Shown here: in pieces, positions 1 through 12,800 of the stretch | Position numbering within the stretch: position 1 is the first letter of the stretch | How the letters are laid out: each line of letters begins with the position of its first letter | IMG/VR virus record: IMGVR_UViG_3300030117_008341 | Span: 17,269-81,268 of that record | Reading direction: 5' to 3' (one strand) | Origin: a virus | Length of the DNA: 64,000 nucleotides | Program-made: the position numbers and the translations under genes | The notes under the pieces: model-generated | What the model was told of the DNA's origin: nothing | The model's input: the letters and a program-made list of their open reading frames with translations, nothing else | Database searches by the model: none

Positions 1-8
1 AATAAATA

Positions 9-458
9 ATGGCTCAAGGTTTAGCAGTAGCACTGCCGCTGGAATTAGACACGACTGACGGTCCGTATAAGTTACATAAGAACTTGACCGATATGGCCGC
101 ACAAAATTTAAAAATGGTTATTTTAACCTCCCCCGGCGAGAGAGTGATGATCCCAGAGTTTGGAGTTGGCATTAGAAACTTTCTTTTTGAGCCAAACAAT
201 AATGACACAAGAGAAAGAATTAGAAACAGAATTCAAGTTCAAGTTGAAAAATACTTACCATATATTGAGCTAGTAAGTCTTGAATTATACAAGCCACAAA
301 GCGCATTAGTGGGCGAGACAGAAGATAATGGTTTAGTCATAAGAATAAAATATTCAATACCAGCCGCAAATGTCGTCTCAGAGTTAACCATAGACGCAGG
401 CACCGGCGCCTCCACTTCTACTGGAGGTAGCTCTGGCGGTTCTGGCGGCGGCTATTAA
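9..458 (+). CDS. 25: Baseplate wedge protein, gp25-like
   Basis: Small wedge protein of the contractile-tail baseplate, of the GPW/gp25 family, which helps trigger sheath contraction. The family core is visible at residues 42-60 (PGERVMIPEFGVGIRNFLF), followed by a charged helix (RERIRNRIQVQVEKYLP). At 149 aa it is slightly longer than T4 gp25 (132 aa) because of a Gly/Ser-rich tail ending GGGY. The same kind of tail ends the 1256-aa protein at 14476. The gp6-like gene follows, as expected for a wedge cluster. ATG start; the upstream region lies outside the window, so a slightly earlier start cannot be excluded. Confidence 0.9.
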   Translation: MAQGLAVALPLELDTTDGPYKLHKNLTDMAAQNLKMVILTSPGERVMIPEFGVGIRNFLFEPNNNDTRERIRNRIQVQVEKYLPYIELVSLELYKPQSALVGETEDNGLVIRIKYSIPAANVVSELTIDAGTGASTSTGGSSGGSGGGY

Positions 459-485
459 TCTATGTGTTTAAATGTTTGTTTGAAT

Positions 486-493
486 ACTATTTA
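486..493 (+). promoter_or_regulatory. Candidate late promoter motif ACTATTTA
   Basis: ACTATTTA ends 19 nt before the ATG of the gp6-like gene, in the gap after gp25. It is one of eleven copies or near copies found just upstream of late genes. Promoter function is inferred from position only. Confidence 0.5.
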
Positions 494-512
494 AAGAGTG
501 GAGAAACACTAG

Positions 513-2309
513 ATGGCTAGAAGAAATGTACCCATAGATTATACCAGTAGAGATTTTGATTCCATTAGGGATGATCTCGTAAACTATGCAAAAAGATACT
601 ATCCTGATACTTTTAAAGATTTTAGCGAAGCCTCTTTTGGGTCTCTAATGCTGGATACAGTCGCCTACGTCGGTGACATTATGTCATTCTATCTTGATTA
701 TCAGGTCAACGAGTCATTCATTGACACGGCCGTCGATTTTAAAAATATCCTTCGATTAGCCAAACAAATGGGATATAAATATACCGGAGCCAAAACGACT
801 TCTGGTATGGTGTCTTTCTACGCCATTGTCCCAGCAACATCAATCGGGCTTGGTCCAAAAACAAGCCATATGCCAATCCTAAAAGCAAATACTGTAGTTA
901 AGTCAGATTCGGGCGCCTCGTTTATCTTGACAGATGATGTTCGTTTTGATGATCCATCTAACGAAACTGTAGCTGCACAAACAAATGCTACAACAGGAAT
1001 TCCAATAAGCTACGCTGTTAAAGCCGAGGGCCAAGTAATATCAGGCATATTTAATCAAACCACTCAAACTATAGGTGCCTTTCAGAAGTTTCTCCCAGTC
1101 CGTATAGACAATGCTAATTTGATAGAGATTGTTAGTGTGTTCGATTCTGAGGGTCATGAATATTTCGAGGTTGAATATTTAACACAAGATGTAGTTTACA
1201 AGGCTGTCCCCAATAGGGATGAAAATACAAGACAAAATGCCCCATCCCTTATGAGGCCATTCGTTGCCGCTCGACGATTTACAGTCGAAAGAGACATTAA
1301 CGGAGTTACTCTTACATTTGGACATGGCTCTGACTCGGAGTCAGGATCCCAGACGATTGCGGATCCGGCAAATGTTGTTTTGCAGAGAGCAGCAAAAGAT
1401 TATACCACCGATGAATCTTTTGATCCGTCAAACTTAGTTGGAAACGATAAACTAGGCATAGGCCCTGCAAACACTACTCTAACAATCAGGTACAGGGAAA
1501 ACACTGCCTCAAGTGCAAACGCTGCGATCGGATCGATCACTTCGGTGACAAGTCCTATCTTTGAATTTAACGACCCATCTATAGCAAACACGTCAGCAGC
1601 AAGAGATGTTGTTGCAAGTATAGAGTGTTCAAACGAGGAGCCATTGGTCGGCTCAACTGCTATCCCATCACGGGAAGAAGTGAGACAAGAGGCCATGATG
1701 GCCTTCTCTAGTCAGAATAGAGCGGTAACCTCACAAGATTATGAGGCTCTTGTTTATATGATGCCCGGTAAGTTTGGTTCTGTTAAGCGTGCGAGAGTGG
1801 TTAGAGACCAAGACTCACTAAAAAGAAATCTGAACATTTACGTTATTTCTGAAAACTCTTTTGGTAAGATGGCAGCTACAAACAGCGCGATCAAAGAAAA
1901 CTTGAAAGTTCACTTAAATAGATATCGCATGATTAACGATACGGTAGATATTTTAGATGCAAAAGTGGTTAACATAGCTATTGACTTTGAGGTTGTTTCT
2001 AGTGAAGAGGTTAATAAATATGAGGTCCTTGATTCCTGCATACAAGCACTCAGGAGAAAATATTCTTCTCCAATGTTTATAGGAGAAAGATTTTATCTTA
2101 CAGATGTGTATACAGAACTCAATAAAGTGCGCGGTGTCGTGGATACTTCTAGAGTCAAGCTTGTTAACAAATCAGGTGGCAATTATTCATCCTCGGCTCT
2201 TAATATAGATCAATATATGTCCCTCGACGGTAGATACTTATCAGTCCCAGACAATGTAATACTTGAGATCAAGTTCCCAAGAATAGATATTAAAGGAACT
2301 GTGAGATAA
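513..2309 (+). CDS. 6: Baseplate wedge protein, gp6-like (baseplate J family)
   Basis: Large wedge subunit that joins neighbouring wedges into the baseplate ring. The N-terminus (RRNVPIDYTSRDFDSIRDDL) and the segment SFGSLMLDTVAYVGDIMSFY are typical of T4 gp6/baseplate J proteins. Around residues 390-430 lies the other conserved block, with AFSSQNRAVTSQDYEALVYM and a PGKFGSVKRARVV stretch. Length is 598 aa against about 660 in T4. ATG preceded by GAGTGGAG. Its stop overlaps the next ATG by one base (TAATG), so the next gene is probably translationally coupled. Confidence 0.9.
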   Translation: MARRNVPIDYTSRDFDSIRDDLVNYAKRYYPDTFKDFSEASFGSLMLDTVAYVGDIMSFYLDYQVNESFIDTAVDFKNILRLAKQMGYKYTGAKTTSGMVSFYAIVPATSIGLGPKTSHMPILKANTVVKSDSGASFILTDDVRFDDPSNETVAAQTNATTGIPISYAVKAEGQVISGIFNQTTQTIGAFQKFLPVRIDNANLIEIVSVFDSEGHEYFEVEYLTQDVVYKAVPNRDENTRQNAPSLMRPFVAARRFTVERDINGVTLTFGHGSDSESGSQTIADPANVVLQRAAKDYTTDESFDPSNLVGNDKLGIGPANTTLTIRYRENTASSANAAIGSITSVTSPIFEFNDPSIANTSAARDVVASIECSNEEPLVGSTAIPSREEVRQEAMMAFSSQNRAVTSQDYEALVYMMPGKFGSVKRARVVRDQDSLKRNLNIYVISENSFGKMAATNSAIKENLKVHLNRYRMINDTVDILDAKVVNIAIDFEVVSSEEVNKYEVLDSCIQALRRKYSSPMFIGERFYLTDVYTELNKVRGVVDTSRVKLVNKSGGNYSSSALNIDQYMSLDGRYLSVPDNVILEIKFPRIDIKGTVR

Positions 2310-3823
2310 TGGCTATTAAAAGATACTATGCAAAAATAGACAATACTATAACTAACGCTTTCAAAGAAAATTTAGTTACTCGCGGCACAGGGTCTAATAT
2401 GGGGGCCTCAGATATTCTTGAGGTGTTTTCTATTTATGGTCAAGCTAGTTCGGCATCAGCCGAAGAGGCTAGAGTGCTTATTAAATTTAATTGTACAGCA
2501 TCAACAGATTCTATTAAAGCAGACAGAGATGCCGGCGTTCTACCAGCTAGCGGAAGTGTGAATTTTTATTTAAGACTTTACAATGCGCCTCATAGTCAAA
2601 CTCTTCCAAAATCTTATACAATGGATGTCTCTGCAATTTCCGGCGGATGGACAGAGGGCACCGGTCTTGATATGGAGGGCTATAAAGATATAGGAATATC
2701 TAATTGGGTGAATAGGATAGCTTCTCGATCTGCTGGCGACCACGCGTGGAGCACCACCGGTGGAGACTACTATTCAGACGCGTCGTCATCTTTTACTGCT
2801 TCTTTTGATGGTGGAGTCGAGGACATACAACTAGATATCACATCACTTGTCGAACAATGGATCGCGGCCGATAAAGAGGACGACGGCATAGGCATATTCC
2901 TGTCCAGCGAATACTCCAGCGCCGCTCGCTCTTATTACACAAAGAAGTTTTTTGCGCGTGGCACAGAATTTTTCTATAAGCAACCAAATATTGAGGCACG
3001 ATGGGATTCTTCTATAGAGGACGACCGAGGTAACTTTTATTATAGTAGTTCCCTAGCCACCGCCGGCGAAAACTTAAATACCATTTATTTCTACAATTAT
3101 TTTAGGGGCCGACTTCGTAATATTCCCGATATCGGAACAGGAAACATAGGTGTAAGTGTCTTTTCTGCAAGTGCTGGAACCCCCAACGGTTCGGCTATTC
3201 GTTTGGTTGCAGATGGCGCACATGTTCTATCAACCGGCCTGTTTGCTGTGACAGGCGGGCATGTATCAACAGGTATTTACTCTGCGTCTTTTGCCATGAC
3301 TGCGGCCACCACCCCTTTGCCCGTTGTTAATGATGTATGGTTTAAATTAGACAACGCAGTCGCCGATGCATCAACGGGTGTTCAATATGGCACTGGAACA
3401 ATCGAGCCTAGAACCATTACAAACATGTACAACGCCCCCACAAATGATTATGTGGTTACGATAACAAACTTGCGAGAAAAGTATCGCCCTGATGAGACAG
3501 CACGTTTTAGAGTCTACAGTCGCCAAAAAGATTGGACACCAACTATTTATACTAAGGCGGTAAGCACGCCAGAGGTTCAAATTGTTGAAAGCGGCTCTTT
3601 CGAAGTCTTCAGGGTTATAGATGATCTAAAAGTTATACCACACGGAACGGGAAGCACACCATATTATACTTTCCTTTCATACGACACATCCGGATCATAT
3701 TTTGATTTAGATATGGCACTCTTTGAGCCCGGATATGTCCACGGTATAAAACTAGCATTCTATAACGAAGATATAGGGAGTTGGGTTGAGCAATCAGAAA
3801 CCTTTAAATTTAGAGTTGAGTAA
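2309..3823 (+). CDS. Virion structural protein, baseplate/fibre region
   Basis: 504-aa protein of unknown exact role. It is rich in Ser, Thr, Gly and aromatic residues with alternating beta-strand character, as in phage adhesion or fibre proteins. The first half (AEEARVLIKFN, VNFYLRLYNAPHSQTLPKSY, LDITSLVEQWIA) resembles the DNRLRE-type beta domains of surface proteins. It stands right after the gp6-like gene, where T4 has gp7, but I see no gp7 similarity. Translation is probably coupled to gp6 through the one-base overlap. The next gene begins 16 nt later. Structural assignment is inferred from context and composition. Confidence 0.65.
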   Translation: MAIKRYYAKIDNTITNAFKENLVTRGTGSNMGASDILEVFSIYGQASSASAEEARVLIKFNCTASTDSIKADRDAGVLPASGSVNFYLRLYNAPHSQTLPKSYTMDVSAISGGWTEGTGLDMEGYKDIGISNWVNRIASRSAGDHAWSTTGGDYYSDASSSFTASFDGGVEDIQLDITSLVEQWIAADKEDDGIGIFLSSEYSSAARSYYTKKFFARGTEFFYKQPNIEARWDSSIEDDRGNFYYSSSLATAGENLNTIYFYNYFRGRLRNIPDIGTGNIGVSVFSASAGTPNGSAIRLVADGAHVLSTGLFAVTGGHVSTGIYSASFAMTAATTPLPVVNDVWFKLDNAVADASTGVQYGTGTIEPRTITNMYNAPTNDYVVTITNLREKYRPDETARFRVYSRQKDWTPTIYTKAVSTPEVQIVESGSFEVFRVIDDLKVIPHGTGSTPYYTFLSYDTSGSYFDLDMALFEPGYVHGIKLAFYNEDIGSWVEQSETFKFRVE

Positions 3824-3839
3824 CTAAGGTAGTTAAAGT

Positions 3840-6800
3840 ATGAGTATCAAAAAACTATTTGATTCAAATAAAACAAACGACATACTCGTCTCAACTAATC
3901 TAGAAGAAGAGGTAGTCAAAAACGTCCCCGAGCTTGAATCTGCGGATAACGTCAGAGAGCAGATCGAGAGGATCAATCGTTTTATACCACAGGTGGATTA
4001 TAGTGATCCAGCCAACTTTGCTGTTTATGGATCAGCCGAGCGATATTATAGGGATTCATTCCACAGAATCGCTACTCAATACCCGTATGATGGTTCCGAA
4101 GAAGAGATAACTCGCTACGACAACGAGTCCAACTATCTTGACCTTCATATCCTTGAGAATGAGTATCCTAGGACGCTTGGGCACGTTCGGTTTCCTTCAA
4201 ACAATCTTGGCCCAAACGCTACCGCTAACCAGTTTGGTCAGAACACCCACGCAGCAAACATTACATTTTTTGGTGGACCAAATGCTATAGCAGGTGGGAT
4301 GACAACTGGCTCATTCCACCTACAGTTCACTGGTTCCAACTATTACGATACAGATATTTATCAAACTGATGGTACGCTTGCATTAGACAGAGTTGGGTCA
4401 AGAGAAAGTAACTTAACTTATAACCTTCCTAGCAAAGGACTCACAGTTGAGTTTTGGCAAGGAACCGAAGGAAACCTGATAGGTGGGACCGGCGCGTTTG
4501 GCCGACAAGCCAGACACGCTTTGTTTGATTTGTGGAACGGAGAAGCCTCAAGTTCGGCTCAATATGGTCGCCTAACTGTATACGCTTCAGGTTCTACAAC
4601 AGCCTTTAAAGGCATTTATCTAAACGCATATTCAGGCACTGTTGGAATCCAAGAACTTAAGTTATTGGATCCTGCTGTAGCTGCTCAAATCCCACCACAA
4701 TATGTTGATACTTCATCTCCCACGCCGGGTCACTTGGCTTTTGCTTTTAGTTCTGGGTCAACTCTGGGCTTAACTGTTAAGACATATATTAATGGTGTTC
4801 TAACCACAACAACAGGCTCTTCAATCGCCCTAAATGAAGTCACTGGCGCCCTCCGAGGCCGTATTGGTGCTCTCCTAACGAATCCATCAGGCACTTCTAT
4901 AGGCACAGATATGGATGGTTATGGTACCAGTATTCGCAGTGCCTACGACGAGTTTAGGTACTGGAAAGCCGAGAGAACAGAAAAAGAAATACAACAAAAC
5001 TATTGGACACAAGTTCGTGGCGGCACAAATAACGAAATAGCAAACGCAGAACTTGGTGTATATTACAAGTTTAACGAGGGCATTACAGGGGACGCAACAA
5101 CTGATGCGACTGTTTTAGACTATTCTGGCCGTATTACAAACGGAACCATCACAAACTACGGCACTGATGCTACCAGTACGCTAGTAAGAAATGCCCATCC
5201 AGCCCCCGCACGCAGTTCGCTTATTGTTGCTGCTGGAGCAGCTACATCAGAGTTCAAAGACCCAATCATTTATGCAAGCCACCCGGATGTTGTCTCTGCA
5301 CTTGACAGATTGGTCGCATCTGGTAGCGTCCACGACTTTGAAAACCAAGCAAGCATAAAAGATTCTATCCCAAGCTGGATTATAGAAGAAGACGAAACAT
5401 CAGGCGGTGAAGAGTTAGGCAAGCTTACACAGATCCTCGGTTCCTATATGGATACTCTCAACCTGCAAATCCAGTCCCTGCCTACATTAGCAGACAATAC
5501 ATACTTAAGCGGCAGCGATAAGCCTACACCATTTATGAAAAATCTGTTAAGCTCCCGAGGCCTAGCAGTCCCAGAAATCTTTGTGGATGCTGACCTTCTC
5601 CAGCGATTCGCCAACAGAAGCGACACCGAAAGCTACACTCTTGATATTAACGATACCAAGAATCTTATTTACAAGAATATCTACAACAACCTTACTTACC
5701 TTTACAAGTCAAAGGGCACAGAAAAAGCATTTAGAAACCTTATCCGTTGTTACGGTATTGGCGAAGATGTCATTAGATTCAACGCATACGCAAGCAATCA
5801 AACCTTTGACATCCAAGAAACAAGACAAGACAGAGTTATTAGAAAGAACTATGTTGACTTTAACCACCCTGATAGGTTTGATGGCGTTGTTTACCAGAGA
5901 GGCAACAGCATTGTGCCAGAGGCAGATGGCATTTCTTTCTTCTCGGCATCCTCACCAGACGCCGCCTTTGCTCAAACCGCAGAACTAGAAGTTATATTCC
6001 CAAGAAAGTTTGAGTTCGCTAACTCACAATATTTTGATACACCTTTTGTTACAGCATCTCTCTACGGTAAAGCATCAGCATCAGCAGACCCAGCATCCTT
6101 TGACGCATCATTCAGTAATAACCCAGCCAACGCGCCTTGGCTTGTTGCTTATGCTGTTCGGACCCATCAGAATTCAAAGGACGCTTATTTTGTTCTTGAT
6201 TCTAACTTATTTACAAATCCGCTCACAAGTGATATTTACTCAAACATTTATGATAATCAGAAATGGAATCTGGCGATAAGAGTTAACTCTAAAGCTTGGC
6301 CATACGCAGCATCCTCCAGTGTTAACGGTGCGTTAGATGATCAAGACATAAGTTTTATTGGATATAATGTAGAGAACGGAGTCGTAAAAAATAGTTTTGT
6401 CTTAACAACTTCATCAGTGTCTTCCAACTTGGGGCCAAGTTTACCTTACCGCTACTTTGTTGGATCACAAATAACAAACTATACCGGTGCAGTAGACCAT
6501 CGAACTGATGTTTTGGCATCCTCACTGCGAGTGTATACAACCTACCTAGATGACGATGTTATCAAATCACACGCCCTTGATCCCGAAAACTACGGAACAA
6601 GAAACCCAAGCAGAAACTTTTTATTTTACAACGACTCTGGTCCCCAACTCGCGAGCGTTGTTGGAGGCATTAAAAACTCTATCCCAGAGTCTGTTTCTCT
6701 TGCTCTTAATTGGGATTATTCGCAGGTCACCACAACAGACCCCAACGGCCGCTTCATCGTCCAAGATGCATCATCTGGTTCAACAGGACTAACCAGCAGA

Positions 6801-9800
6801 TACCCGCAAGAGAATGTTCTTACAAATGTTAATAAACAGTTCGCAGGCCGAGGTCAGTTTGGGGCTAGCGCATACAGTTCAACGGATGTCATCTCCAAGC
6901 AATTTGTTCAATCAGCACAACAAAGACTACCCGAAGTTGTTAATACCAACGACGACGTAAACGTTCTATCCAGAGATGATGAACTTTATCCAAGAGATGC
7001 GTCTATTTCGCAGACCTACTACACCTTTGAAAAGAGCATGTACGGTATTGTTTCACAAGAAATGATCAATATGTTCTCGTCTATTGTTGAGTTCAACAAC
7101 CTTATCGGTGAAGTTGTCCATAAGTATCGTGGCGAGTACAAGAGTTTAAGGCTTTTAAGAGAACTTTTCTTCGAGAAGATTCAAAACAACCCTGACCTCG
7201 ACAAGTTTATTGATTACTATAAGTGGATTGATTCCTCACTCAATATTTTCCTACAGCAGTTTGTTCCTGCTTCTGCTGATGTTTCCGATGAGATTCGCAC
7301 TGTGGTTGAAGATTATGTTCTTAACCGCTCCAAATACCAGCACAAGTACCCACAACTAGATTATAAGGGCAACGCTCGCTTTGGTGGCGACGAGGCCAAG
7401 TTAGAAGGCAGAGTCAAGGGCATTAGAGAACTAGAGTACAACTGGCAGTTTGGCCACGCGCCAACAACTAACTCTCAGACTGAACATTCTACTTGGTGGA
7501 AAGAACGAGCAGAAAGAAACAACACAGCATTTAATACCGCTGCGCTTATTGATACAGCAAGAGAAGACATCCTCAACATCATCCAGCTATTCAACTCTGC
7601 AAGCGCCCCATCGCTTAATGACGGCACCGGAGCCTCTGGGGTATACGAAGGGTCCACTTACGCCACAAGACGCTTCACAAGGCAATATAAGCTTGATGCA
7701 GCCATCGTCCCTGACATCGGCGGTGGCTACAACTACCCAAGGGGCCATAAGCCGGATGCTATTTATTCTATAGTTTACGACCGGCCGGTCGACGTGTCAG
7801 GCCTGACAAACGAGGAAGCAATACAGTTTGAAAAACAAGCGACGTTCACGCTTCCAAGCGAGGAACTAAGGCCTGTCACAAAACAAGAAAAAAGAAGAGT
7901 CTCTGCCATTAATCCAAATGGCGTGTATTCCTCCAATTTGGGACCCCAAACGCCCGGAGGTGGATCAAAACTTGTTGCGCCTTTCATAGCGTTTAGCTCC
8001 TCTGTTTCTCCTGCTGGCGGTTACGGTACACAATGGCAAGAATACAATCGTAGACCAGACGTTAGTAAAGAAGAGTTGGCTGGGTACCATAATGATTCTT
8101 ATGGTGACGACTATGAAGTTCCAATGCAAGGGCCGTTTACTAATCAACACGTTGGAGGCAATAGGCACAGGCATACAGATTTAAATCAAGGTTCTGACAA
8201 TCTAAAAACTCGGGCCGAGGCTTGGCTCGTTGCCGGCGCCGGTAACGATGGCATCTTCGCGCCGGCCAAGACCGCCTTCGCCAACCCGCCTGCTCCATTG
8301 AACCCAACCGTACCCGGATCTAGCCCCAACTACCGCAGAGACCAAACAGCCAAGCGCCCTGTTAACATCAAAAACATCAAACACAGAACAGGCTCACTCG
8401 GAACCATCGCGATGGGCAACTATTCTGCAAGTTATGAAATCGTTCAAACAACCGGCAGAACTCAAAACAACTCTGCGTTTGTAAAGTCAGAAGGTATAAG
8501 AGACAACTTTACCATCTCTGTTGCAGGCGCTGATGAGGTTGGTTATATCGATCACGTCACAGACTACGCCAAGCCTACCCGCCGTAGAGCAGCCCATGTT
8601 ATAGTTAACCGCTTCTCCGCACCCGGCGGTCCTGAAACAGCAGGTGATAGTCAGGGTGGACCGGGCCTCGACTTTGAAGCAGCAGAGTTTAGCCCTTACA
8701 ACAACTTAAACTATAGAAACACTACAGTCCGAGATCCATTAAGAACGCTTTTGACCGACCACACAGCGTTTGGCGGTATTGAGTCTGGGTCTGCTGTCTC
8801 CGCGCTGAACTATACGGACGTTACGGCTAGTTATCACAAGGTTAATCGAAACCCGCTGCATCGTTTGGAAGGATATGATAACGGACAAGAAACGGCAGTT
8901 ACCGGAACAGTGTTCGATAATTATTTTGTGCAGCATATGATTCCAAGATCTGATTTTCAATATTCTTGGATAACAGCATCAACAGATAGATTTAATGCCG
9001 CCCTCGGCGCAGCAAATAATATATATGGATATTTTCCTTACGATGGACTTGCAAGAGTTTCAAGTTCTGCTAATGGCTTTAGGTACGAAGCAGCAGTTAA
9101 TTTTGCTAGCGCAAGCGAAGTAGGCTCTGGCAATCCATTAGGAGTCCAGCAAGCGACAAGGCAGATCAGATTGATAACAAGTGCGCTGATGCAAGATGCA
9201 TCATTCGTCCCAACTGACTTTGCTGGCATAAACTCAAATGTTATAGAGCCTATTAGCGCATCTGAATTTACTATTGGTTATCCTCTGGATGCGGATCCTA
9301 TGAATTATTATAACTACGGACCCTTTGGACAGGTTCCAGCCTTTGGTTCAGCTCATCGTGGTGGGTTTATAACTAGAATAAACTCTAATGTCGCCGCAAA
9401 CTTTAATGCATATTTTACTATGTTGATGGCTCATAGGGGAGGTAATGTTGGGCACCCAACTTGGAAACAGATCAGAGTCGGAGAGACTCAACTTGCACGA
9501 CACTATCGTAAAAATAACTTATATACTAATACTTATGAGCCTGTCATAGCATCAAGCGTGGCCGATTTGTCTGGGACAAGACAAAAAATTTCTTCAACGA
9601 CCGAAAGTGTTATACTAACTCAATCTGTTGTTACCGACCGATACTTCCCAGTCGTGTTTGAGGTTGAAGCAAGAGATGATGAGCAAAATAGTAAAGTCCT
9701 TAAATCATCAAATTTTGTTATTCGAACTTCTTTTGTGAATGATACTATTACTTTTGACGACGCCACTATAGTCAACAGGCTGCTAGACGAGAACGTTATA

Positions 9801-12800
9801 AGTAATGCGGCAAGAAAATCCTCATATAAACAAATCATTGATGATTTTAGCATTTATGATAGTTTCTTAGACGAACAGAAGCCTATACTTCAAATTAATA
9901 GTTTAAAATATAGAGAAACTGTGTTCCCTCCACAACTACATGCTTATACTAGTAAAATACGCGGAAGAACAAACTATGAAAATGATTTCTGGCGTGACAG
10001 CCGAACAGATAGGACTGCTAAGGGAGCCTTGAAAAAAGCCAAAAACAGTCAAGGTACCGCCGTTCTTCAAAGCGCGTGGTCACTTGATGGCCTAGAATCT
10101 AATACAAATTCTAATATTGCAACTGGCCTGATTGGATATCCAACAGGTGGCATCAACGCCAATAACGCAACTGGGTACAAACCCGGTGAACTTCAGAACT
10201 TATATACACATTTTGTAAGAGCACCTGACGGCCGAGATGTTAATTCCGAATTAAGGAATCAGTTGAGAACAGGCGCCTTATACTCTAGAAAGCATCTCAT
10301 GCCTTTTACTTCATCAGTTGTTGGTATGTCAGGGATGAGGAAACAAATCGGTATTGAACCATTTGTATACGGCGGCACAAGTTATTTGCTGTTAACATCA
10401 TCTATTGGGGCTGGTGAAGCTTTTTGGGACGCAGGAAACTTAGCAGGTAAATACGAGGGTACGTCTAGCATCTTTGTTACAACCCCAGCGAAACCATTTT
10501 ATGATGATTACGATCAATATTTTGCAGATATAAAAAATAAAAATCGAGGTAAAGCGATTTTGCCAGAGTTTAGAATAACAGAACATTTAGATTTTTATGA
10601 AAATGAGGGCAACAATTTTCTTGTTGAAAATGAAAAACTTTTTTCTTTCGCCGGAACCCCCTCGGGCTCTTCTTTGCCGCAAAATAGTTCAGAGGCAGAC
10701 TTTTTCTCGATTTACACAAACTCAGATTTTATGAAATATTTTGAAGTAGTGAGAGAGGATGGAGCCAAAGAGGGTGGCATTTTGGAGCCCACAGCAGTTA
10801 AATTGCGATGTAGGGGGATCAAAAAGTTTATTCCGTATGATGGCTTTTACCCTGCCGAAAGAACCATCCAATTGGCGAACGCATTTTCAGCGTCAATAGC
10901 ACCTACAACAGGCTTGACGGGCGATGACGCAGCAAAGCAAGTTGCTTTCCGTAGCATGCTCAAGCCTTTTTTCGCCCCCGGAATTGTATACAATACTATC
11001 AAGTCGGGTGTTGCTGTTGACTATCCAATAATGACTGGCTCTTTTAATAGAGCAAACTTAATCAACTCTGCTGCTAATGCGGGTATTAGATTTTGCACTA
11101 CAGCCTCTGCTGGAATATTTTCTAACTCAAGGGCTGTTTCGGTGACACCCTCTGGTGATGGTAGCGGCTTTGGAACGGTCTCACACAATGATGGTTGGGA
11201 TTATCGTGTGCCGTTTGAGGCTGTGGTTGATCCAGCAAAATATGTATACGCCAAAAACATTGTCGATGACGAGCCCAGTGCTTATGCTAATATTCACTCA
11301 ACAGCTTCGTGGGCCACCTCTCTGGCCACCAATAAATATAAATATATGATGCACAATTTCCTAGCTTCGTCTTTAGATTTCTTTATTAAAGACGGCAAAC
11401 CAACAGAAATTATATCAGCACCAGAAAGTGAATTTAAGTCTGTCACACCCGGCCAGCCTTACGGCCTACGCATTAAAATGTTTAAGAGTTATGAAACGGG
11501 CTCACAAAATCCGACCTCTGGTGACTGGGGCGACTTTTCTGTGCCTCAGTTTGTTAGTGGCTCACTATCAAACTTTACAATGTATAGTCGCCCCTCGGCC
11601 TTCGGTCCTCCCGTCTTGGCCGGCTCCGGATCTAGTACACTGGCACAACAAAAATACGTTGTCACAGGATCAAGAGAGATGACCCCGGCTCGCGGCCGCT
11701 ACCTGTCCCATACACCACCGTATTATGATGGTGAATCTTGGATTGATTTAATTTATTATCCGTACAAGTCTTTCGATACAGGATCCGGCGGTTTGCTTAT
11801 AGAAAACAATCAAACCAAAGTAGTGCGAATTGATGAACTACACAACCTTGCACTATCTGAATTTAACACTGGGTCAGCAATCTTACAAATAGAGGATTAC
11901 GAAGGCACTAGATTTGGAGGAGAGGGAACTTATGTTGTTCGCTGGCGTTTTGACCAAGAGGCCCTTCGAGTCGATCGGCCAGACCTTTCATCTTATCACG
12001 ACATTGGCAAAGACATCGGCCCTATGGGAGGCCCATGGGCAAACCGGTGGGCAATGCAACTAGATGCATCTCTCAATATCTTTACTAAGCTTCGTGGTGC
12101 CGGCAGTCTTGCGTCTGAGGCAGTCTCTGCTGATTTGGCAGGCCTCGGTGCGACCGGAGCGACCGAACCTCAAGATGATCGTTGGAGAATCCAAACTAAG
12201 TTTGAAACACCAATGTTAAATTTCCAACATGTAAAAACCGCCGATATAACAGTTAATGGCACTCTTGGTAGCTTAACACAATATCAAAAGGCAGTGAATA
12301 GTGTTATACCAAGAGGTATGTGGCACCAATTTGGTAGAATTCCAAAACCTGACGAAGGAGTATACTTGCAGGTAACAGATATTCCAGACGATTTTATAAA
12401 CAATCACCCATCATCAAGTATCGTGTTTGACCCAGCCGGTCATTTTGACTCAAGAAATAGTGCCTCAGAAGCAATAAAAGCTTTGGCTGATGTTAATGCA
12501 GGCGCAAATATACGCGATATAATTGCAAAAGATTTGAACGGATACAGGATACCTCAGAATTTACAAATACCCGCCTCTGCATTCTCTGTAGCCACCGACC
12601 GCCCACCAGCACCAACTACACCTCCCCCTTTATCACTTGTTGACATATGTGGCTTCCCCACAGATCCAGTAAAAATTGGAGAGTTGCCAGAAGCTAAAAC
12701 TGTTTATGAGGCTGTTGTTGCGGTGCCCTTTGTTGAGAAAGAAGGTGAAAGAGAGTTCTTTAAAATTATGTCTCCAAAACAAGGAGATATATTTGACGAT

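Noticed and set aside
5581-6279. Two + strand frames (135 and 89 codons) within the giant structural gene
   Set aside because: Out-of-frame shadows rich in Thr, Leu and Gln; the giant gene's frame is continuous and better supported.
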